From assembly GCF_963966145.1 (NCBI RefSeq), contig NC_091047.1, positions 18,352,001 through 18,416,000 of the forward strand: a stretch of 64,000 bases of DNA, read 5' to 3'. Position 1 is the first letter of the stretch, and every line of letters begins with the position of its first letter. Positions 58,301-64,000 of this stretch are shown in pieces. The notes beneath the pieces were generated by a model. That model worked only from the letters and a program-made list of their open reading frames with translations, was not told the DNA's origin and ran no database searches. The stretch comes from Tenebrio molitor (lineage: Eukaryota > Arthropoda > Insecta > Coleoptera > Tenebrionidae). A program made the position numbers and the translations under genes.

Positions 58301-58606
58301 CACACCCATTATTATCCCACCTTTCGCTCTCCCTTTCTTGCTTTCCCTCTCTGCATATTGACACTTCCACTCAAACTCTCTCGGCATTCTCTTTTCCAAT
58401 CTTTCCCGGCCTTTTTCTTCCACCCACGTTTCTACCAATCCCACTACGTCAAATTCTCCCAAATACTTCCAAAACTCATTCTCTTTATTTTTTATTCCCG
58501 CTACATTCCAGAATACTATTCTTATTTGCTCGTTTTCTCCTTTATTCCTCTCCATGTTCGTTTTCCCTTTTCTGCCCTGTCGTCTTTTTCTTACGCTCTT
58601 ATTCAA
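55364..58606 (-). CDS. LINE ORF2: APE endonuclease-reverse transcriptase
   Basis: The reading starts at TTG 58606. The frame opens at 58636, the first ATG is at 58555, and 1080 codons run to 55364. Domains in order are as follows. An apurinic-like endonuclease spans about 27-270, with NVAG 34, LVETW 57, GGDFNARIG 164, IDYVMVN 237 and SDHMPLE 261. A linker follows. Reverse transcriptase spans about 475-790, with APGRDGI 481, NYRGITLLN 539, FVDLKAAFDNV 610, GVRQGCPLSPSLF 668, catalytic YADD 711-714 and FKYLG 778. A C-terminal CCHC knuckle is at C1025-x2-C1028-x8-H1037-x4-C1042. All catalytic motifs look intact. The protein nicks target DNA and primes reverse transcription there. ORF2 lies in the -1 frame relative to ORF1 and overlaps its end, so expression needs frameshifting, reinitiation or internal ATG use. 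Confidence 0.92.
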   Translation of the reverse strand: MNKSVRKRRQGRKGKTNMERNKGENEQIRIVFWNVAGIKNKENEFWKYLGEFDVVGLVETWVEEKGRERLEKRMPREFEWKCQYAERESKKGRAKGGIIMGVKKGLEEENGSGVKEERGFMERTVKRKQRKWRIVTIYSRSMKETKRIIEERVKEQEEGTLVIGGDFNARIGEKGRRMEEQQATIERRPTKDGIENAEGRELVSLVEERGWDVLNGNCIGDEKGEYTYIGSRGETVIDYVMVNEEAWDKIEEFKVGERVESDHMPLEVRTKGREKERSMKDVKRKIVKNIWTEEGKEKYRARLREAKYEEGEINEKVRELSENVKNATEKKEIEIREKMGLWKNEWWDKECREGKQAARKKLRNWKKEKATKEEYKRARKRYKLVCKEKKEKKRMEEEMKMKGIKTEEEVWRYINRERKKKGEIVSDRITMEEWRKYFSELLGGEENRQEKEKRQHRVGEIEEITKEELEQQLRKLKRKKAPGRDGIQNESWMYGTEREVDRLLEIMNGVWKGEGFPQEWKEGIICPIYKKGEKDTASNYRGITLLNTAYKVYAMIVEERLMKEMNERGALPDGQAGFRKGRGTMDNVYILNHIIGNEIKKRGSKIYAFFVDLKAAFDNVERDLLWEYLRKKGINEHLVTKIEEIYEETISRVRVDGRVSECFKTYKGVRQGCPLSPSLFAAFIGDIEEMFRKGQAGGVVVGKEKVWSLAYADDLVVLAREEKGMKEMLGNMEKYMRRKKLTVNVEKSKMMVFRKGGGRRKINEWRWEKDKIEEVKEFKYLGYVMNERNTAAAHVRELVKKANKIIGAVWGIGERKFGHDFRRRIMMFDSLVKSVMMYGAEIWGWREQEGLEGVQGKYLKWVLGVDRETPGYIVMEETKRDGIRIEAGKRAIRFEERLIERGECRILQECLKEKRKEIGKGVWKEREAYFERNGYAGAEIERMREGGRAMTYELVQRDRDVQVQERRTRIRESRYNGKYEKIITEELPKYLGRESRKERVIIARFRCGNEERENKYWNEDRIRVCRMCGEKKETIEHMLNECVELREREESREEMLNEDGRGIEWMKKVEWRRGTICGEG

Positions 58607-59214
58607 AAATTTGCTGTATGTAACTTCCCGTTTTCTTCATCCCACCTAAAACCTTTTCCCTCTATCCATATCTTTTTATAACCCACTTTCACCCGCAGTC
58701 CTTTTTCTCGCTCTTCTTTGGCTAGCGTTCTTAATTTCTTCTGTGTGTCTCTCTCCTTTTTTGTCATATCATCTTCTATGTACACTCTCTTTCCTTTTTT
58801 TTCTCTTAGTTTCCTTTTATTTTCCATAACTTTCCGTTTTTCCCCCCAGCTCTCAAGTTCTGCCACAATCATTTTTCCTCCATTTATTTTATACATCTCT
58901 TTCACCCTTACTTCAACCTCTAATTCTGCCTTCATCCATTTTTCCAGTTTCTTCTCGTTCTCACATTCCTCTTCATCCAGTCCCGTTACGACAATATTCT
59001 TTTTTCTCACTCTTTTTTCCTGCTCTTCCATTTTCTCCTCCAATTTTGTCATTTTTTCTTTTAATTCCATCTTTTCTCTTTCCCATTTTTCTTCCTTTTC
59101 ACGCATCATACTTTTCAGTTGTTCCAATTCCCGGCTCATCTTCCGATTCTCTTCCTTTATCTCCCCTACATCCTCCATAATTTTTTCCAACATCTTTTTC
59201 ATTTCCTGATCCAT
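58603..59214 (-). CDS. LINE ORF1: coiled-coil RNA-binding protein
   Basis: This ORF has 203 codons from the first ATG at 59214, and the frame is also open upstream into the target duplication. The first ~70 residues form a Lys/Glu-rich coiled coil with heptad-like spacing (..KKMLEKIMEDVGEIKEEN..). A compact RRM-like part opens KKNIVVTGLDEEE, and a C-terminal part resembles the L1-type CTD (VYIEDDMTKKERDTQKKLR.., WIEGKGFRWDEENGKL). L1-type ORF1 proteins trimerise and coat the element RNA. ORF1 ends ..GCA AAT TTT TGA, and the last codons contain a potential -1 slippery heptamer. Confidence 0.8.
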   Translation of the reverse strand: MDQEMKKMLEKIMEDVGEIKEENRKMSRELEQLKSMMREKEEKWEREKMELKEKMTKLEEKMEEQEKRVRKKNIVVTGLDEEECENEKKLEKWMKAELEVEVRVKEMYKINGGKMIVAELESWGEKRKVMENKRKLREKKGKRVYIEDDMTKKERDTQKKLRTLAKEEREKGLRVKVGYKKIWIEGKGFRWDEENGKLHTANF

Positions 59215-59791
59215 TGCCTTTTTAACAGGTGATCTTTCCACTTTTTTACTTTTCCGATTTTCCAATTTTAAATTATTCTTGTCAAAAATATGACATCTTC
59301 AGTTTTTGATAAAGGTAGAATCGTCTTACTTGCTTCTGAAGGTTGTCTAAACCGCGACCATGTTGATCTTTTGCTTTTGGACGCTGCCTCCGCAGCTGGG
59401 ATTTACCCCACCCGTATGACACTGACGGTTTAAAATAATTTTGACAACAGTAAAAAATAAGGTTAAACATCCTAAAGCTTGCTTTATAATTGAATGTCAT
59501 TTATGTCACATTGACGACCAAAGTATTTTGGCCGCGATAGTACATGATTAATCTATAATATTACAACCATATTACAACTCAATAACAAACTCAATCCATA
59601 AAGATAAACGGCTGTCAAGCCATCACATAAACAACGTACAATTAGGATTATAAATGTCGCGAATTGTTCTGTAGTGCTCTCAACGGTATCCTGCCCAACT
59701 TGAAACAATTAAAATGCCGCTTTTAGTATCTTTCATTGCGTTGTGTTTTGGAACTAGAATTTAAAAACATAAAATCTACTAAGGAATGTAG

Positions 59792-59797
59792 TTTATT
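59792..59797 (-). terminator. Polyadenylation signal AATAAA of the UGT gene
   Basis: AATAAA on the minus strand lies about 86 nt after the UGT stop codon, at the expected distance for a short insect 3' UTR. Confidence 0.6.
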
Positions 59798-59882
59798 TGA
59801 CTTCAATACGAAAACATTTTTTAAATTATCTATATTTGTTTAAATTTCCTTATTACGTTACTTAAGTAAAGTAAATTGATTA

Positions 59883-61587
59883 CTAATCGCGCTTGTATTT
59901 TATTTTTCTTAGAATATGTTTTACAAATCTCACTAATCCTTTAACAAGTATATAGAGAAGCATGACTATCAAAAAGATGATTGTAAATATGAAAACTATT
60001 ACGTCAAGCAAAAGATATTGGTATAAATATAACTTATTTGAGGAATTTTTCAAATGAGCTGCTCCTTTGTATTTTAAAACATGTTCCACCCAAAAAATAG
60101 CTTTATCCAAAGGTTTAATTGGTTGGTCTCTCATAAGTGAAGACCGCAGCTGAATATTGTCTCGATATCTAAAATATTAATAACTGTTAAGTTGTGTACG
60201 AGACTTGCAAAGACATGAACTTACTTCGGATTCGTTAGAATTTCTGAGATAACGTTAGAAAATTGCTCTTCATTTAGTTGTCCTATATCAATCTTTAGCG
60301 CATAACCATTGATAGCAGCATCAGCAATGTTCATTTGTTGATCTCCAAAAATAGGAATTCCCAAGATGGGAATTCCATGGTACACTGCTTCAATGGTGCT
60401 TAATAGACCTCCGTGCGATATAAATAATTTTATATTCGGATGTGCTACAATTATAGTTTCTTTATAAAAAGTATTAGTTTCAATCAAGTATTACCCAAAA
60501 TATCATTTTGCGGTAACCACTCTTGTGTTTTAATGTTGGAAGGAAGACCATCTAGTTCATGTTCAGTTTTGAACAGAACTTTCATTTTGAGTCTACCTAA
60601 AACTTTTATTATAGCCTGAAGCTTTTCACGTGGTAATGAAGAAATTTTAACGTTTGATCCTAAACTGAAGAGAACAGCTCCTTCTGTGGCACTGTCCAAA
60701 AATTCTTTTAAATGCTGTGGTAATTGTTTAGGTTCCTCAACATGAAACCCGCCGATTTGTATCATGTTTGGAACATAAGGTCGAGGACTTTCAATGCTGT
60801 AATGTGAATTTACAAACACTAACGACACGTTATTGAGCAGTTCTTGCAAACTGGGAGCTTCTGGAAAGTGTTTCGATAATAACTCTTGTTGTAGATTCTC
60901 CATTTTGGGAAAATTAATAACATAGTTGTACCAAATATGTAGTGTATTACGAACTCTTTGGAAAAATGTCATTTCTGTAGACGTCTGGGAAAATGAATTT
61001 AAAGAAGGTACGTATGACGGAGGTGCAGTGTTTCCAATAATTTTGTTAAGAACTGGTGTTGAACCTAGCGTGTGAAGAAGTATAACAGGGGCACCAAAAT
61101 GATGAGCTAAACCTAAATAACTCTCCGAAAATAGTGCAAATTGTATGATCAAATCAAATTTTTCCGTTTTCAAATTTTGAACTTTCTTGTGGGACAAAAA
61201 TATTTCCGACATATTGTAAAACATGCTATGAACCAACGTCATTTTATTAGTGAGTGTTGCGTTGTGTGTTAACAGTCCTTGCAACTTTTCTGAAAGAATA
61301 AATGTTTGTACAGATGATTAAATCCAAAGATTTACTGGCATACCTTGTTTGTACTGTAGCATTTCCTCGAGAAATATGTCTTGATAATTTGTGACTTTAT
61401 TTTTAAAAGGAAATGGACTAATCATTGTAACCTCATGTCCCTTTTCAGCCAAAGATTTAAGCAACTTACTTCCCAAGATGTGGTGACTTTTACTTGGTAC
61501 AATAAAAATTCCTAAAATTCGGGCACAGTTTCCGTAACATACATACACAGTCAGAATTATCACAGTTAAAACGTTTTTAACATTCAT
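59883..61587 (-). CDS. UDP-glycosyltransferase (UGT), four exons, complete
   Basis: The enzyme transfers a sugar from a UDP-sugar to small lipophilic substrates in the ER lumen (detoxification, pigments, hormones). The exons, read 5' to 3', are 61587-61344, 61289-60495, 60444-60225 and 60168-59883. All junctions are GT-AG, the phases fit, and the total is 514 residues, the usual insect UGT length. The ATG at 61587 is preferred over an upstream GTG because it opens a clean signal peptide (NVLTVIILTVYVCYGNCARI). The catalytic His is in PSKSHHILG. The signature spans exons 2-3: EWLPQNDILAHPNIKLFISH, then GGLLSTIEAVYHGIPILGIP and FGDQQMN. The C-terminus has one membrane helix (about 470-500) and a short basic cytosolic tail ending KYKRD. 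No damage is visible. The substrate cannot be inferred. Confidence 0.93.
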
Positions 61588-61668
61588 GATGGACACTGAT
61601 ACTAATATAACAGCTGAGACGAAACGAGAATATGTAATACATAGTATTCGAAACTATTGTTTGAAAAA

Positions 61669-61707
61669 TGTTATCTTTGATAACAGGTTTCTAGATCAAG
61701 CTTTATA
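61669..61707 (-). promoter_or_regulatory. UGT core promoter: TATA box and inverted GATA pair
   Basis: A TATAAA (minus strand, 61707-61702) lies about 115 nt before the UGT start codon. Just downstream, 61669-61685 is a perfect palindrome TGTTATCTTTGATAACA made of two head-to-head GATA sites. GATA factors commonly drive gut and Malpighian-tubule genes in insects, where UGTs are often expressed. Function here is inference. Confidence 0.4.
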
Positions 61708-62157
61708 ATACAGTATTGCGATAACATTGAATTCGGTTAGATAATATAAACCAATGCAAATGACAATGATAAAGCAAATCATATTTTATAACATACCTAG
61801 TTTATCTTTTAAACTCATTTCAAAATTTTCTTATTTTCAAGGACATTATTATTATTTTTTTTTTTTTATTTCCACTTTTCGATGTCGAATTCTATAGTAT
61901 TGGCGTTATAACTTTTTATCTGCTTCGCCCACATAAATTGACCAATGAGAATCAAAGCCAGATTCAATCTGTACCTATAGTTTTTCATCACATTTGCCAC
62001 GTAAAAAAGTTAAGGTTAGAATTTTGCCTGTCAAGTCCACAATTATTGTTTTAGGTTTTAAAAAATAAAATGTCATTAAGACAATTCGAATGTCAGATTT
62101 TTTTCTGTGTAAATCAAATCCTCTTAATAACCAATTTGATTGGTAACTTAAGAAAAT
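61708..62157. other. AT-rich upstream flank of UGT
   Basis: No second gene or repeat was recognised. Confidence 0.4.
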
Positions 62158-62528
62158 GTACTATGCCGGCCAAAAAATTTTGGCCGTCATTGTCTGTCAA
62201 TTCAAAAAATCAAATTGTAATCCATACTTTATTGTCATCATGATTACCGTCTTGATTATGAATGTTATTTTTTGGGTGGTAAATTTCAAAATTCGAAATT
62301 ATTTTGTCATTTCTACTACACAGAACGTTTACCTCAGATTATCTATGTACAACTGCTCTAATTTTGTTCATTCATGTCGGATTTTTGGAATATCTGAGCT
62401 TTAAACAGTTTAAATAGATTGTCAAAATGACAAGAATCGAAAGTAGGGTTACGGTTTCTAAAGGTTTATTTACAATTTATGGGAATGTCAAGATAGTGAC
62501 GGCCAAAATTTTTTGGCCGTCATAGTAC
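62158..62528. mobile_element. GTACTATGCCGGCC MITE (GTACTATCGCGG superfamily)
   Basis: The left end GTACTATGCCGGCC..TTTTGGCCGTCA and the right end ..TGACGGCCAAAA..GGCCGTCATAGTAC enclose 371 bp. The end design equals that of 31671 and 55110, but the interior is different. The 82-codon frame inside is not a gene. Confidence 0.8.
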
Positions 62529-62530
62529 CT

Positions 62531-62886
62531 AATGGGCGGGGAAGATAAAATATTACGTTGTCCTTAGTATAATATTAATGTGATCTCGAATAAATATCTA
62601 ACTAAATTCCTGTGCACAAAAAATATTTAAAGTTGATCATGAATAAGTTTAAAATAAAAACACATTAATTTAAAAATCAAAATTTATAATTCAAAGATTA
62701 AGGCTTTATTACAGATAGTCACTTACTATATTAATATTCAAGCCAAAAAGATAATTACTTACTAATTTAGCAATACCTATTGGCTTTTTTTTTCGTAAAC
62801 AGTATTTTTGAATTGTCTGTTCATACAACCATATTCCAAATATTCGAATTTCTTTAACTGATATTTAAAATTTCAAATCTCGAATA
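62531..62886. other. AT-rich sequence without recognised features
   Basis: Nothing was supported. Confidence 0.4.
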
Positions 62887-62887
62887 C

Positions 62888-63120
62888 TTACTGCCGCGAG
62901 CAGAAAAAACTGGTCGTCAAAATCATGCTTTGACGCAATCGAAAATGCTCCATTGTAAAACAGTAGTAAATCTCATAACCTATCATCTTGTTGTATGATA
63001 TTAATTGTAATTTTTTTCTCATTTTTTGACACTTTGTTGACAGGGGCATAATCAGGCAGGGAATTTTTTGTAATTTGTGACAATCTAACCAATTTTTGAA
63101 ATGACATTGACGACTAATAG
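62888..63120. mobile_element. TACTGCCGCGAGCAG MITE, right end damaged
   Basis: The left end TTACTGCCGCGAGCAG..CTGGTCGTCAAAATC and the interior (..ATGCTCCATTGTA.., ..GACAGGGGCATAATCAGG..) match 28133-28344. The right end dissolves after ..CATTGACGACTAATAG, where a hairpin element follows. Confidence 0.75.
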
Positions 63121-63129
63121 TTATTTATG

Positions 63130-63244
63130 CAACGAGGTTCTGTGTAAATTGGGTTTTTCTAATTGCCCGAGAGGCCAGATTGAAATACGAGCGCACCGAG
63201 AATTTTAAGGCCTCGAGGACAATTAGAAAAGCCCAATTTGCACA
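63130..63244. repeat. CGAG-type hairpin, GTGTAAATTGGG arms
   Basis: The arms CTGTGTAAATTGGGTTTTTC.. and ..GAAAAGCCCAATTTGCACAG enclose a loop with CCCGAGAGGCC and GGCCTCGAGG. The arm tips resemble those of the hairpin at 51933, so these two are true relatives. Confidence 0.65.
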
Positions 63245-63249
63245 GAAAC

Positions 63250-63675
63250 GAGTTGCATACAAACTTTTATTGTTTGAAACGACGCCCCAAAGCTTCCAAA
63301 TCTATTTAAAATGATTTCGCATTTGCTTTTGACAGTTTTGACAAATTTTTCGAGAAATGTCACTTTGAATGTGTTGTCTAGGGCAACGGTTGGTTATCTG
63401 CTATTTTTTGCTTTAGAGCAGTTAGCAGGCAGTTTACAAAGGAGAAAAATGAGAATTTATGACAGTTGAAATCTGTGGGAATCTGTCGGTATTTTATCGT
63501 TTTTAAAAAATTCGAAATCCTTTTTTATCTGAACTGATTTTAAATAAACATTTAAAGTTGACATGTTTTAATTGGGTAATGTTGAGTTTTATATGAAAAA
63601 AAGACTGCGGAGATCAAATTACACGATCTGATTTGACGCTTTGACCGGTCTTCCCTGAAAGCACAAGTTACTCTA
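63250..63675. other. AT-rich sequence without recognised features
   Basis: Nothing was supported. Confidence 0.4.
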
Positions 63676-63858
63676 AAGTGGGTACAGGTCGCAAAGACAC
63701 ACTTGTCATTTGCAACAGCACTTTTATGGCATTAGTCATTTGAAATTACTTTAATACTGTACTTATATGGAAAATATTCAATCCAAGCTATGATTTTCTG
63801 GTTCCTTTGTGCCTTTATTTGGTTCAGAAATATTGCTGTTGCAAATGACAAGTGTCTT
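63676..63858. mobile_element. GTTGCAA MITE, copy 3 (inverted, one end short)
   Basis: The left end ..GGGTACAGGTCGCAAAGACA.. and the interior run inverse to 2143-2355 (..GGTTCCTTTGTGCC..). The right end stops at TTGCAAATGACAAGTGTC without the outer arm. Confidence 0.75.
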
Positions 63859-64000
63859 ATTTTTTATTATAATCCCTGTAACTTCTATTTACATAATTAC
63901 ATTTTCTAAAAATTCTTTTTTGTTATCTCATAGCAGAATATAATCACTACAGAACAGACATACAGAAATCAATAAAGTATATTGAATAAATGAGTTGCAA

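Larger units (their letters stand above)
55203..59262 (-). mobile_element. APE-type LINE with two ORFs, nearly complete
   Basis: A 4.06-kb non-LTR retrotransposon lies between 12-bp target duplications CAATTTTAAATT (55191-55202 and 59263-59274). It ends 3' (minus strand) in a short ACAACAAC tail. The order is ORF1, ORF2, then a short AT-rich 3' UTR. The 5' end falls only 17 codons before the first ATG of ORF1, so a modest 5' truncation is likely. Both frames are uninterrupted. The coding strand is strikingly purine-rich, which creates several long but spurious frames on the other strand. I cannot assign the clade with certainty. Confidence 0.92.
55110..59543. mobile_element. GTACTATCGCGG element, copy 2, split by a LINE
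   Basis: The ends GTACTATCGCGGCCAAAATA.. (55110) and ..TATTTTGGCCGCGATAGTAC (59543) are flanked by a perfect 8-bp duplication ATGATTAA (55102-55109 and 59544-59551). An 8-bp duplication is typical of hAT and P-type transposons. The element's own sequence is 55110-55202 plus 59263-59543, about 360 bp. The rest is the LINE. Confidence 0.9.

Overview
The window reads as nuclear DNA from an insect, most likely a beetle, although the order is not proven. It is AT-rich by eye and has insect-type split genes. Two protein genes are clear, both on the minus strand. One is the first coding exon of neurexin-1 (signal peptide plus first LNS domain, 21419 to 20832). The other is a complete four-exon UDP-glucuronosyl/glucosyltransferase of 514 residues (61587 to 59883). 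A third candidate is a small minus-strand gene with about 4 tandem copies of a ~68-residue unit (49236 to 48363), damaged by one stop codon and one 1-nt frameshift. A fourth is an unrecognised exon-like reading frame near 41.6-41.86 kb.

Most of the rest is transposable-element debris, mainly short foldback DNA elements (MITEs) flanked by a duplicated TA. At least a dozen unrelated families end in the same CAGGGTG-like terminus (11.75, 15.2, 16.9, 17.0, 17.8, 22.75, 33.8, 39.6, 44.1, 45.1, 50.6 and 53.15 kb). Several are nested inside one another, and two carry Tc1/mariner-type transposase remnants or sit close to one. Other repeat groups are a family with GTACTATCGCGG ends, a 1.05-kb family with CATTCACGAT ends, a family with TTGGGTGATTC ends (four copies), a candidate Helitron remnant, and nine ~100-bp hairpins with CGAG-rich loops.

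Region by region: 0.17-2.8 kb is a stack of foldback elements and a Helitron-like repeat. 2.8-20.8 kb is probably neurexin intron or flank, with scattered MITEs. 20.8-21.4 kb is the neurexin exon. 21.4-31.6 kb is upstream sequence with two CpG-richer blocks that could be promoter or 5' UTR (25.7-26.4 and 29.0-29.3 kb). 31.67-34.4 kb holds two nested transposons. 35.2-39.6 kb holds pieces of two retroelements with restriction-like endonuclease C termini, on opposite strands, one split by three stacked foldback elements that include a 1.46-kb palindrome. 40-54.9 kb is more MITEs plus the repeat-protein gene. 55.1-59.55 kb is an almost intact two-ORF APE-type LINE that jumped into a GTACTATCGCGG element. 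59.8-61.7 kb is the UGT gene, followed by more MITEs.

The best-documented event is the LINE insertion. Its 12-bp target duplication, the 8-bp duplication of the host element and an uninterrupted sister copy of the target at 33.56 kb are all readable in this window. The LINE's ORF1 ends on a potential -1 ribosomal slippery heptamer (A AAT TTT TGA) that leads exactly into the ORF2 frame.
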